64,000 nt of DNA from Myxococcales bacterium (GTDB lineage: Bacteria; Myxococcota_A; Polyangia; Haliangiales; Haliangiaceae): the NCBI GenBank assembly GCA_016720595.1, contig JADKKI010000022.1:189719-253718 (forward strand), given 5' to 3'. The notes beneath the pieces were generated by a model that did no database searches, had not been told where the DNA came from, and worked only from the letters and a program-made list of their open reading frames with translations. A program made the translations under genes and the position numbers. Position 1 is the stretch's first letter; each line of letters starts with the position of its first letter. Positions 8,221 to 16,883 of this stretch are shown in pieces.

Positions 8221-11200
8221 GTGACCGACCGTCCCGTCGCGCAGACGATGCGCACTGCCTCGGGGTTCGTGCTGCGCACACCTCTTCTGCCGTTCGACAC
8301 CCTCACGCGGTGGGGCACCGAGGGGCCAGACCGCGCCTCCGCCCGCCGGTACCTGCTCGCGCTTCTCGAAGATCCGGTAGTGCGCGAGGCCCTGTTCGTC
8401 GCGTCACCCGATCTCGCCCGCGCCATCCCCGCCTGGATCGCGAAGCCGGACGGCATCGACGCGCAGGCGACCGAGCGCGCGCTGGTCCGCTACCTGTCGC
8501 GGATGAGCTCACGTGCGACGCCGTTCGGCCTGTTCTCGTCGGTGGGGACCGGAAGCATCTCCGGCCCGACCCAGCTCCAGCTCGGCGCTCACCACGAGCT
8601 CCGGCGGCACACGCGCCTGGACACCGACTACCTGTTCGGACTGTGCGCTGACCTCGGAAGTGATCCCGCGATCCGGCGCGAACAGACCTTCTTCCCCAAC
8701 TCGAGCCTCTACGTCGCGGCCGCGCGCCTGCGCTATGCCGAGGCACGGATCCAGGATCGGATCCGGCGGTACCACCTCGTCGCGGTGGATCCGAGCAGCT
8801 ATCTCGACGAGGTCCTCGCGCGTGCACGAGGGGGCGCCACGATCGAGCAACTGATCGAGGTTCTCTGCACCGATCCCGAGATCACGAGAACCGACGCGGA
8901 GGTGTTCATCGAGGAGCTGATCGCCACGCAACTGCTGGTCTCCACGTTGCAGCCGCAGGTCACGGGCCGCGAGCCGACGCTTCCGTTGGCGGAGCAGCTC
9001 GAATGCCTCACGGCCGGACGGCCGGCGGCAGCCGCGCTGCGGGATGCGGCACGGGCGATCGCGCAGCTCGACGCCGCGCCGCTCGGGCTTCCACCTGCCC
9101 CCTACCTCGCGATCGCCGACGATCTCGCCGCACGCCTGCCCACCAAGGTCGAGGCGAACCGGCTGTTCCAGATCGACCTCGTCCGTGACAACCCGGACCT
9201 ACCCCTCCAGCTCGGCCCGCGCCTGGTGCAGGAGCTCCAGCGGGGCGCACAGCTGCTGTCCCGCATCGATGGCGCTCCCGACGAGGACTCGTGGGCACGG
9301 TTTCGCGCGAGGTTCGTGGAGCGCTACGAGACCCGCGAGGTCCCGCTGCTCCAGGTCCTCGACGCGGAGACGGGGATCGGGCTCGGCGACGAAGGTACGG
9401 ACACCGGCGCACCACTCCTCGCCGATCTGCGGTTCCCGGGCCGCCCCGCGGGGCGGCAGGTGACCTGGGGGCGCCGCGAGCAATGGATGCTCGAGCTGAT
9501 CGCGCGCGCGGAGCGGACGGGTCAGCTCGAGATCGAGCTGACCGAGCACGATCTCGAGCAGCTCGAGACCCCACCGCACCAACCTCCCTCCGCGGTCACG
9601 ATGACCGCGATGATCGCGGCCCGCTCTGCCGAGGCGATCGACGCCGGCGAGTTCACGGTCAGGCTCCAGGCGCTCGACCGTGGGGCACGGATGCTGGGCC
9701 GGTTCTGTCACGCCTCCGCTCGGATCGCGGCACTCACCGCGGAGATCCTCCGCGTGGAGGAGGCCGAGCGCCCAGAAGTCATCTACGCGGAGATCGTTCA
9801 TCTCCCGGGTGGCCGGGTGGGCAACATCCTCCTGCGCCCGGTGCTCAGGTCTCACGAGATCGCCTACCTCGGACTCAGCGGGGCGCCACCGGATCGCCAG
9901 ATCTCGATCGACGATCTCGTGGTCTCGATCGCGGGCAGCCGGGTCGTGCTGCGATCCCGCAGCCTCGACAAGGAGGTGATCCCGCGGATGACCACCGCGC
10001 ACAACACCGAGAGCGAGAGCCTCGCCGTCTATCGCTTCCTGTGCAGGCTCGCAGAGCAGTACGGGCGCGAGGCGTACTGGTCGTGGGGTGCCCTGGCGGA
10101 TGCGCCGTTCCTGCCCCGGCTCCGCTCCGGCCGGATCGTCCTGTCGCGTGCCCGGTGGAGGCTCGGCAAGACCGAGCTCGAGACGTTCTCCGCGGCCTCC
10201 AAGGGCGCAAAATCGGCGCGCTCCGAGGACGCGCTCGAGACCGTCAGGGCCCGCCAGGCATCCGCCGTGGCCGCACTGCGGGAGCGCCGGGGCCTGCCGC
10301 GCTGGATCGCCGTGATCGATAGAGACAACGAGCTCGTCGTCGATCTCGATAATCCGCTCATGGTCGATAGCTTCGTCCACCTGATCAAGGAGCGAGAGGT
10401 CACCACGGTCTGCGAGCTGTTCCCCGATCCCGAGCACCTGTGCGTGCGGGGTGAGGGCGGTGGGTTCTGCCACGAGTTGCAGGTGCCGCTGTATCGCGAC
10501 GCCGCGCTGCCTGCAGTCCCGCGTGCGGTGCCGCGAGCCAGCGAGAGCGCACGACGCTTCGCGCCTGGCTCCCCGTGGCTCTACCTCAAGGTCTACTGCG
10601 GGCCTTCGACCGCCGATCTGGTCCTTCGCGAGGCCGTGGCTCCACTCGTGCGAGAGGTGATCGCCGCCGGGCACGCACGTAGCTGGTTCTTTCTTCGATA
10701 CGCAGATCCCGCCACGCACCTGCGGATCCGGTTCTCCGGTGATCCGGCGCGCCTCCTCGCGGAGGTGATGCCGCGGGCTCACGCCGCGTTCGCACCGATG
10801 CTCGAGAGCGGGATCCTGTGGCGGGTCCAGGTCGACAGCTACGATCGGGAGATCGAGCGCTACGGCGGGCCGGCCGGGATCGAGCTCGCGGAGCGGCTGT
10901 TCGCCGCCGACAGCGATGCGGTCCTCGCGATCGTCGAGACCGGCACGGGCGATGCGGCCCTCGAAGCGGCCTGGCGTCTCGCGTTGCGGGGGATCGATCA
11001 GCTGCTCGCAGATCTCGGATGCTCTGCCGAGGCCAAGCTTCGCATCGTCACCCGGCTCCGAGAGGACTTCGGTCACGAACACGGGCTCGACACCGCGGGG
11101 CAGCGCCGCCTCGGCGAGAAGTTCCGCAAGCACCGCGTGGAGATCGCGGAGCTGTTGAGCGCTGCGCCACCAGCGAGCGAGACCGACGACCACCCTCTCG

Positions 11201-11460
11201 CTCCCGGGCTCGTCGCCTTCGCACGGCGATCGCAGATGATCGCACCGCTGGCGACCGAGCTCCAGGCGCTCGCGCAACGGGGAGGGTTGACCTCGACGAT
11301 CGAGGACCTCGCGTCGAGCTTTGTGCACATGCACGTCAACCGGATCCTGACCACGGCGCATCGCCAGCAGGAGCTCGTGCTCTACGATCTCTTGCGCCGC
11401 CACTACGATGGGCTGCGTGCACGAACGGGACCGCGGCCCGAAGCTCCCGGCGTGGAGTGA
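8221..11460 (+). CDS. Full-length class I lanthipeptide dehydratase (LanB) with glutamylation and elimination domains
   Basis: 1079 residues. The enzyme dehydrates Ser/Thr of a precursor peptide through tRNA-Glu-dependent glutamylation followed by glutamate elimination. The N-terminus has the family hallmark GFVLRTPLLP and a Lant_dehydr_N body (MSSRATPFGLFSSVGTG, LPGGRVGNILLRPVLRSHEI...). From about residue 780 the SpaB_C/thiopeptide-type elimination domain follows (SPWLYLKVYCGP, SWFFLRYADPATHLRIRF, VQVDSYDREIERYGG), so both halves are in one polypeptide. GTG 8221 is preferred because GAGG lies five bases upstream; GTG 8206 is in frame and possible. The gene is divergent from the activator and followed at 51 bases by a kinase. 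The likely substrate is the peptide at 406-600. No LanC cyclase is present in the window. Confidence 0.93.
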   Translation: MTDRPVAQTMRTASGFVLRTPLLPFDTLTRWGTEGPDRASARRYLLALLEDPVVREALFVASPDLARAIPAWIAKPDGIDAQATERALVRYLSRMSSRATPFGLFSSVGTGSISGPTQLQLGAHHELRRHTRLDTDYLFGLCADLGSDPAIRREQTFFPNSSLYVAAARLRYAEARIQDRIRRYHLVAVDPSSYLDEVLARARGGATIEQLIEVLCTDPEITRTDAEVFIEELIATQLLVSTLQPQVTGREPTLPLAEQLECLTAGRPAAAALRDAARAIAQLDAAPLGLPPAPYLAIADDLAARLPTKVEANRLFQIDLVRDNPDLPLQLGPRLVQELQRGAQLLSRIDGAPDEDSWARFRARFVERYETREVPLLQVLDAETGIGLGDEGTDTGAPLLADLRFPGRPAGRQVTWGRREQWMLELIARAERTGQLEIELTEHDLEQLETPPHQPPSAVTMTAMIAARSAEAIDAGEFTVRLQALDRGARMLGRFCHASARIAALTAEILRVEEAERPEVIYAEIVHLPGGRVGNILLRPVLRSHEIAYLGLSGAPPDRQISIDDLVVSIAGSRVVLRSRSLDKEVIPRMTTAHNTESESLAVYRFLCRLAEQYGREAYWSWGALADAPFLPRLRSGRIVLSRARWRLGKTELETFSAASKGAKSARSEDALETVRARQASAVAALRERRGLPRWIAVIDRDNELVVDLDNPLMVDSFVHLIKEREVTTVCELFPDPEHLCVRGEGGGFCHELQVPLYRDAALPAVPRAVPRASESARRFAPGSPWLYLKVYCGPSTADLVLREAVAPLVREVIAAGHARSWFFLRYADPATHLRIRFSGDPARLLAEVMPRAHAAFAPMLESGILWRVQVDSYDREIERYGGPAGIELAERLFAADSDAVLAIVETGTGDAALEAAWRLALRGIDQLLADLGCSAEAKLRIVTRLREDFGHEHGLDTAGQRRLGEKFRKHRVEIAELLSAAPPASETDDHPLAPGLVAFARRSQMIAPLATELQALAQRGGLTSTIEDLASSFVHMHVNRILTTAHRQQELVLYDLLRRHYDGLRARTGPRPEAPGVE

Positions 11461-11510
11461 CGACGTTGCTCCGGCGCACGTTGCGCGGAGATCGGCGTAT
11501 CATCGAGCAA

Positions 11511-12869
11511 GTGGATCGAGTCGACTCGCGCTACCAGCTCCTGACCCATGTCGCCACCGGCGGAATGGGGATGGTCTACGAGGCGCGGGACGAGGTCAGC
11601 GGAGCACGCGTCGCGCTCAAGCTGCTGCACGAGACCGATCCCGAGACGGTCCTGCGGTTCTCGCGAGAGGCCACGATCCTCGCCGGGCTCGATCATCCGG
11701 CGATCGTGCGGTACGTCGGACAGGGCGTGACCGCGGAGGGCGCGCCGTACCTCGCGATGGAGTGGGTCGACGGTGAGACGCTCCACGAGCGGATGCAGCG
11801 CGCGCCGTTGCGCGCCATCGATACGGTGGAGCTCGGAGGTCGGTTGGTCGATGCACTCGCCCACGCGCACGCGCGCGGGGTGGTGCACCGTGACATGAAG
11901 CCGAGCAACATCCTGTTGCGCGACTCGCGGCTCGACCAGGTGGTGCTGGTGGATTTCGGGATCGCGCGCGCCGCCGGCGGCGACCGGAGCGTGACGGCGA
12001 CCGGCGCCCTCGTCGGGACGCCGTCCTACATGGCTCCAGAGCAGGCCCGAGGAGATCGGGATCTCGGCGCCCCGACGGATGTCTACGGGCTCGGCTGCGT
12101 CCTCTACGAGTGCCTCACGGGCCACAAGGCGTTCGAAGGCCGTCACGCCCTCGCGCTGATCGCCAAGGTCGTGCTGTGGGAGCCCCCCTCCCCGCGGTCG
12201 GTGATCCCCCGCCTACCGGAGGCCCTCGATCGCCTGATCATGCGGATGCTCGCGAAGCACCGCGACGCTCGCCCCACCGACGAGGAGGTCGCGCAGACGT
12301 TCGCGGCGCTCGATCGCGCCGAGCTCCAGGACGTCGAGCTGCCCGGGACGGCCCCGCAGACGCCGACGGAGCCGGCCGCCACCGCACGCCTGGTGTCACG
12401 GCCCGGGATGTCCCTCGTCATCGCCACCACGGCCGCGGGCGCGGATGGGAGTGCCGGCGATGTCGACGCGAGCGTGCGCGCCCAGCGTGCCAACGCGATC
12501 GCGAGCGTGCCGGATGCGAAGCACGCGCGCGTCGACGTGCTGCGCGACGGCTCCGTCGTCGTGGTGATCCAGGATCGCGACGACGACAAGCGAGGCGCGC
12601 GCCTCGCGCTCGCGTGCGCGCGCGCGCTTCAGCGCACCGATCCCACGCTGATCACCGCCGTGACCACGGGAGATCTGGGATCGCGCGATCTGGTCGATGT
12701 CACGATCGCGGGGCTCGCGAAGGAGGCGATCGCCCGGACGTTCGCGAACGTCCGGAGCTCGGGCCGCCCCCCCGGCGCGATCCGGCTCGATCCCGCCACC
12801 GAGCGGCTGCTCGACGAACCGATCCTCCGGGTCGACGGGATCGGGTACGTCCCGGGGAAGATCGGATGA
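11511..12869 (+). CDS. Ser/Thr protein kinase with C-terminal cyclase-like domain
   Basis: 452 residues. The kinase domain (about 8-270) has glycine loop ATGGMGMVYEA, VALKLL lysine, VVHRDMKPSNILL, VDFGIARA and GTPSYMAPEQ, so it should be active. The last 170 residues resemble a degenerate class III nucleotide-cyclase fold of the kind fused to myxobacterial kinases (RVDVLRDGSVVVVIQDRDD, ARLALACARAL, ending in DPATERLLDEPILRVDG). TATCAT ends seven bases before GTG 11511, suggesting a leaderless start. GTG 11457 overlaps the LanB stop as GTGA and would add 18 residues. Its position directly after LanB and before an FHA protein gives a writer/reader pair for the plus-strand arm of the RiPP locus. 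Confidence 0.88.
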   Translation: MDRVDSRYQLLTHVATGGMGMVYEARDEVSGARVALKLLHETDPETVLRFSREATILAGLDHPAIVRYVGQGVTAEGAPYLAMEWVDGETLHERMQRAPLRAIDTVELGGRLVDALAHAHARGVVHRDMKPSNILLRDSRLDQVVLVDFGIARAAGGDRSVTATGALVGTPSYMAPEQARGDRDLGAPTDVYGLGCVLYECLTGHKAFEGRHALALIAKVVLWEPPSPRSVIPRLPEALDRLIMRMLAKHRDARPTDEEVAQTFAALDRAELQDVELPGTAPQTPTEPAATARLVSRPGMSLVIATTAAGADGSAGDVDASVRAQRANAIASVPDAKHARVDVLRDGSVVVVIQDRDDDKRGARLALACARALQRTDPTLITAVTTGDLGSRDLVDVTIAGLAKEAIARTFANVRSSGRPPGAIRLDPATERLLDEPILRVDGIGYVPGKIG

Positions 12870-12895
12870 GCCGCGGGTTCCAGGAGGTGATGTGA
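12866..12895 (+). other. Nine-codon coupling ORF between kinase and FHA genes
   Basis: ATG 12866 overlaps the kinase TGA (ATGA), reads MSRGFQEVM, and its own TGA (12893-12895) overlaps the GTG start of the FHA gene. It contains the AGGAGG Shine-Dalgarno of the FHA gene within it. A ribosome could pass through all three frames without leaving the message. It is most simply a translational-coupling device. Confidence 0.35.
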
Positions 12896-13404
12896 GGGAG
12901 CTCAGGGCCTGGCTCGCGGACGCGAATCGTCTCGACGAGGCCGCATACTGTGCGGCCCATCCGTATCCGCTGCTCGTGCATGCGACCACCGGATACCAGC
13001 TGCGGCCGATCACGCGGACCGTCATGATGACGATGGATCAGGCCGTGCTCGATGTCGCAAGGCGCCCTGCCCAACCGCCGTCGGCGCTCGATGACTATGT
13101 GGCGTTTGCCGTGCGCGGTGCGCGCGGTGTTCCTGGCTTCCAGGTGACGATCGGATGCGCCGATGAGTCCGACATCGTGATCAACGATGTCACGGTGTCC
13201 AAGCTCCACGCGACCTTGATGCAGGACCGTCGCGGGCACTGGTACATCCAGGACGCCGGCTCCACGACGGGAACCCACGTCAACGATCAGGATCCGAGCG
13301 AGACGCAGATCCTGGTCTCCGGGGATCGGGTCAGCCTCGGCATGGTGGATCTCGTGTTCTATCTGCCGAGCCAGGCGTATCAATTGATCCGCCGTCTGGT
13401 GTGA
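12892..13404 (+). CDS. FHA-domain protein
   Basis: 170 residues. The first 75 residues are of unknown type (a short helical region, ELRAWLADANRLDEAAYCAAHPYPLLV). The remainder is a canonical FHA domain: IGCADESDIVINDVTVSKLHATL, then DAGSTTGTHVNDQ, with the Arg/Ser/His/Asn-type binding positions largely kept (VSKLHA where most have SRxHA). It should bind phosphothreonine on a substrate of the neighbouring kinase. GTG 12892 has AGGAGG four bases upstream. It ends three bases before the convergent lipoprotein gene. Confidence 0.85.
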   Translation: MRELRAWLADANRLDEAAYCAAHPYPLLVHATTGYQLRPITRTVMMTMDQAVLDVARRPAQPPSALDDYVAFAVRGARGVPGFQVTIGCADESDIVINDVTVSKLHATLMQDRRGHWYIQDAGSTTGTHVNDQDPSETQILVSGDRVSLGMVDLVFYLPSQAYQLIRRLV

Positions 13405-13407
13405 CGC

Positions 13408-13761
13408 TCAGTTACAGGCCGCGCCGGCCTGCTTGAGACCGTCCGTCGCGGACTTGCACATCGGAACGAGCGAGGCCTTTCGATCGGCCGGGATGCTCGC
13501 CCACCCGCGCGACATCTGCTCGTACGCATCCTTCAGCGCATCGCGTGTGGCCTGCGGGAGCTTGTCGCACTTCGCGATCGCCGCGACCGCGGCCTTGTAC
13601 TCCTCGCACTCGACGGGGATCTCGTTGGCAGGTGCCGCGGCCTTGTCACCGCTGCCGCTGCTGCTGCCGCTACCTGCGGCCTTGTCATCTCCGCCCTTGC
13701 CCTTGCATGCGGCCCCGAACAAACAGGCCGTCGCGAGGAGGACGAGCGTCAGGTTCTTCAT
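13408..13761 (-). CDS. Small lipoprotein with Gly/Ser linker
   Basis: 117 residues. A lipoprotein signal peptide (MKNLTLVLLATACLFGAAC, lipobox FGAAC) is followed by a low-complexity Gly/Ser/Lys spacer, then a compact helical domain with three Cys (VECEEYKAAVAAIAKC ... LVPMCKSATDGLKQAGAAC). The pattern of a CxxYxxxxxxxxxC helix pair is common in small myxobacterial periplasmic lipoproteins of unknown role. It is convergent with the FHA gene. No function can be assigned. Confidence 0.75.
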   Translation of the reverse strand: MKNLTLVLLATACLFGAACKGKGGDDKAAGSGSSSGSGDKAAAPANEIPVECEEYKAAVAAIAKCDKLPQATRDALKDAYEQMSRGWASIPADRKASLVPMCKSATDGLKQAGAACN

Positions 13762-13780
13762 GCGGGCGTCTTAGCACGCC

Positions 13781-14392
13781 TCAGGAGGCCACTGGTTCGG
13801 CCACCGCAAGCGCGATCGCCTGACCACGCTTGCCGATCAGGCGATACCGGGTCGCCATCGAGCGGTAGTCGCGCGGCGCCGAAGGATCGTCGTCGACCTC
13901 GCGGGTCAGCGTCCCGACGACATGGATCGTCGCGCCCGCGGGAATATAGCGAACGCGCGACGAATGGCCGCGCACCGCGCCGTTGGGACGGAGGTCCCGG
14001 TTCGCATCGTGGCTCGGCGCGGTCACCAGGTAGACCTCGCGCGCGTTGACGCGCACGACGGTGTCCCCGACCGTGACGTCGAGCTCGACGGAGACGACCT
14101 CACCATGCACGATCCGCCAGCCCATGCTGGCGTCCCGTTCGCCGTCGTGCGCGTGGACGATCAGCTCGTACGCGAGGCACGGGATCCCGAGGCCCGGCAC
14201 CAGGGGCAGCTTGGCCGACGAGCTCGCGATGCCCGTGATCCGGCCGTACGCGCCCTCGGCGAACGCGGCCGCCGGGAGCTCGGGCGCATTGCGATAAGCG
14301 CGCTCGACGTTCCCGCCCATCCGATTGAGCGTGGCGAACAGCGAGACCCCGGCGGCGCCGAACGTGGCGATGGCGGTGATCAGCCAGAACAT
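13781..14392 (-). CDS. Membrane protein with GIDE/MUL1-like extracytoplasmic domain
   Basis: 203 residues. An N-terminal membrane helix ([20 protein letters not shown]) precedes a beta-rich domain with the order expected of GIDE-type modules: a short glycine-rich strand ([10 protein letters not shown]), a proline segment around [14 protein letters not shown], and a C-terminal strand ([18 protein letters not shown]). The resemblance is by layout only, so the family call is tentative. ATG 14392 is chosen over the upstream frame because TAGTGT ends four bases before it and the helix starts immediately. It lies 38 bases downstream of Lon on the same strand. Confidence 0.6.
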   Translation of the reverse strand: MFWLITAIATFGAAGVSLFATLNRMGGNVERAYRNAPELPAAAFAEGAYGRITGIASSSAKLPLVPGLGIPCLAYELIVHAHDGERDASMGWRIVHGEVVSVELDVTVGDTVVRVNAREVYLVTAPSHDANRDLRPNGAVRGHSSRVRYIPAGATIHVVGTLTREVDDDPSAPRDYRSMATRYRLIGKRGQAIALAVAEPVAS

Positions 14393-14429
14393 GCCGACAC
14401 TATGACGCAGGTCGCTCCGACCGACAGCC

Positions 14430-16823
14430 TCAGTGCGCCAGCTGTCGCTCTTCGCCGCCACCGAGCACGCCGAACAGCAGGCGTCCGTTCTGCAGCGTCG
14501 TATCGCGCAGCGTGATCGCCAGGGCCTGCCCGAGCGTGTCGACCGGTGAGATCACCAGGCGATCGCGCACGTCTTGCGGCAGATCGTCGAGGTCGGCCTC
14601 GTTGTCCCGCGGGATCACGATGTGCGTGATCCCGGCCCGCACCGCGCCGAGGACCTTCTCCTTGAGCCCGCCGATCGGCAGCACGCGCCCCGAGAGCGTG
14701 ATCTCGCCGGTCACCGCGACGTCGTGGCGTGCCGGTCGGCCCGACAGTGCGGACACCATCGCCGTGGCCATCGCGATGCCCGCCGAGGGACCATCCTTCG
14801 GGATCGCGCCTGCCGGGACGTGGACGTGGATGTCGCGTTCGAACACGCGATCATCGATCGAGAGCCAGTCCGCGTTCGCGCGCGCGAACGTCCACGCGGC
14901 TCGTGCCGATTCCTTCATCACATCTCCGAGCTGGCCCGTGAGGATCAGATCGCCCTTGCCGCGCATCGGCGCTGCTTCGACGAACATGATGTCGCCACCC
15001 GCCGGCGTGTAGTACATGCCAGTCGCCATCCCGATCTGGTCGACCCGGTTGGCCTTCTCCGGGTGCACACGTGGGCGACCGAGCAGTGGCCGCACATCCG
15101 TGCGATCGAGGGTGGACCGCTCGATCTCTCGCGCGGCGATCTTGCGCGTCACCTTGCGTGCCAGGCGTCCGAGCTCGCGCTCGAGCTGCCGCACGCCCGC
15201 CTCGCGGGTGTAGCCCGTGATCACCTCGCGGATCGCATCATCGGTCAGCGTCAGCTGATCCGGAACAAGGCCGTTATCCACGGTCTGGCGCGGCACGAGG
15301 TAGTGCTTCGCGATGTTCAGCTTCTCGACCTCGGTGTAGCCACTGAAGTCGACCACCTCCATGCGATCGAGCAGCGGACCCGGGATGTTCTGCAGGAAGT
15401 TCGCCGTGGCGATGAACAGCACCTCCGAGAGATCGAACGGCACGCCGAGATAGTGATCGGTGAAGGAATCGTTCTGCGCGGGGTCGAGGACCTCGAGCAG
15501 CGCGCTCGCCGGATCGCCCTGATGGGAGACGCCGAGCTTGTCGATCTCGTCGAGCAGGAACACGGGGTTCTTGCTGCCGGCCTGCTTCATGCCCTGCAAC
15601 ACGCGGCCCGGCAGCGCGCCGATGTACGTGCGCCGGTGACCGCGGATGTCCGCCTCGTCGCGGGCTCCACCGAGAGAGATGCGGACATACTTGCGCCCCA
15701 TCGCTCGCGCGATCGACTTCGCGATCGAGGTCTTGCCCACGCCCGGCGGCCCCGAGAACAGGAGGATCCGGCCCTTGTTGGCCTTGCCCTCGTTGGTCTT
15801 GGACAGCTGATAGACCGACAGGAACTCGAGCACGCGATCCTTCACGTCTCCGAGGCCGAAGTGATCCTCGGCGAGAATCTTCGCCGCCTCCTGGACGTCG
15901 AGGTGCTCGTCGGTGCGTACGCCCCACGGCAGCTCCGCGATGGTCTCGAGATACGTCCGGATCACCTGCGACTCCATCGATTCGCGACCGATCCGCGCCA
16001 GACGCGACCACTCGCGCGTGACCTCCTTGCGAGCGTCCGCGGGGAGCGGCAGCGCATCGAGCTTGGTCTTGAGCTCCTTCATCGCCTCGTCATCGCCCTC
16101 GCCACCGTCGCCGAGCTCCTTCTGGATCGCGCGCATCTGCTCGCGGAGGTACGCCTCGCGCTGGCGTCCACCGAGCTCCTCCTTGACCTTGGACTGGATG
16201 TCCTCCTGCGCCGACATCACATCGAGCTGGCGCTGGACCAGGATCAGCACGCGACGCAGCCGGTCTTCGATCGCCAGGGCCTCGAGCAACGGCTGACGCT
16301 CGGCGACGGGCGCCTCCAGGTAGCCGGCGACGAGGTCCGCCAGCCGGCCGGGGTCAGAGATCTTCTCGAGCATCTGCTCCACGGCCTCGTCGGAGACGCC
16401 GCGCTTGCCTGCGAGCTCGGCCGCCCGCTCACGCACCTCGCGGTGGAGCGCCACGAAGCTCGGATCCTTCGCATCGAGCGGCTGCTGCTCGGTGGCCGGC
16501 GAGACCGTCGCCACCAGGTAGCCGTCCTGCGGGGTGACCCGCAGCGCGATGCCGCGCTCGAGGCCCTCGAGGACCAGGCGGACGCCGCCGAGCCCCCGCT
16601 GCACCGAGGACACGCTCGCGATCGTGCCGAACGTGTAGAGACCCTCGGGGAGGACCTCATCCTTGTCCTCGCGCTGGGACACCACGAACACGCGATGCTC
16701 GGAGTCCCGCAGCGCAGCCTCGATGGCCCGTAGCGTCGGAGGGCGAGCTGCCGCAATGGGGAGGCTCACGCCGGGGAACAGCACGCCACTCCGCATGGGG
16801 AGGATCGGGAGGGTCTTGGACAT
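14430..16823 (-). CDS. lon: ATP-dependent protease Lon
   Basis: 797 residues, the usual length for LonA. It degrades misfolded and regulatory proteins in the cytoplasm. The N-terminal substrate domain ([19 protein letters not shown]) is followed by the coiled coil, the AAA+ module (Walker [14 protein letters not shown], Walker [10 protein letters not shown]), and the protease domain with the Ser-Lys dyad in [14 protein letters not shown] and [13 protein letters not shown] 16823 is chosen because AAGGAG lies four bases upstream; an upstream in-frame ATG at 16862 has no such site. A downstream membrane protein follows at 38 bases. Nothing unusual is seen in the catalytic motifs. Confidence 0.97.
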   Translation of the reverse strand: MSKTLPILPMRSGVLFPGVSLPIAAARPPTLRAIEAALRDSEHRVFVVSQREDKDEVLPEGLYTFGTIASVSSVQRGLGGVRLVLEGLERGIALRVTPQDGYLVATVSPATEQQPLDAKDPSFVALHREVRERAAELAGKRGVSDEAVEQMLEKISDPGRLADLVAGYLEAPVAERQPLLEALAIEDRLRRVLILVQRQLDVMSAQEDIQSKVKEELGGRQREAYLREQMRAIQKELGDGGEGDDEAMKELKTKLDALPLPADARKEVTREWSRLARIGRESMESQVIRTYLETIAELPWGVRTDEHLDVQEAAKILAEDHFGLGDVKDRVLEFLSVYQLSKTNEGKANKGRILLFSGPPGVGKTSIAKSIARAMGRKYVRISLGGARDEADIRGHRRTYIGALPGRVLQGMKQAGSKNPVFLLDEIDKLGVSHQGDPASALLEVLDPAQNDSFTDHYLGVPFDLSEVLFIATANFLQNIPGPLLDRMEVVDFSGYTEVEKLNIAKHYLVPRQTVDNGLVPDQLTLTDDAIREVITGYTREAGVRQLERELGRLARKVTRKIAAREIERSTLDRTDVRPLLGRPRVHPEKANRVDQIGMATGMYYTPAGGDIMFVEAAPMRGKGDLILTGQLGDVMKESARAAWTFARANADWLSIDDRVFERDIHVHVPAGAIPKDGPSAGIAMATAMVSALSGRPARHDVAVTGEITLSGRVLPIGGLKEKVLGAVRAGITHIVIPRDNEADLDDLPQDVRDRLVISPVDTLGQALAITLRDTTLQNGRLLFGVLGGGEERQLAH

Positions 16824-16883
16824 GGTGCTCCTTGTGGTGGACACCATCGACCGTGGCCGCAACCCGCCCGAACGACTGGCGTC

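Noticed and set aside
9199..11403. Minus-strand frame of 734 codons opposite LanB
   Set aside because: Antisense shadow; the plus strand encodes a clear LanB with both conserved domains.
14574..16733. Plus-strand frame of 719 codons opposite Lon
   Set aside because: Antisense shadow of a well-conserved gene.
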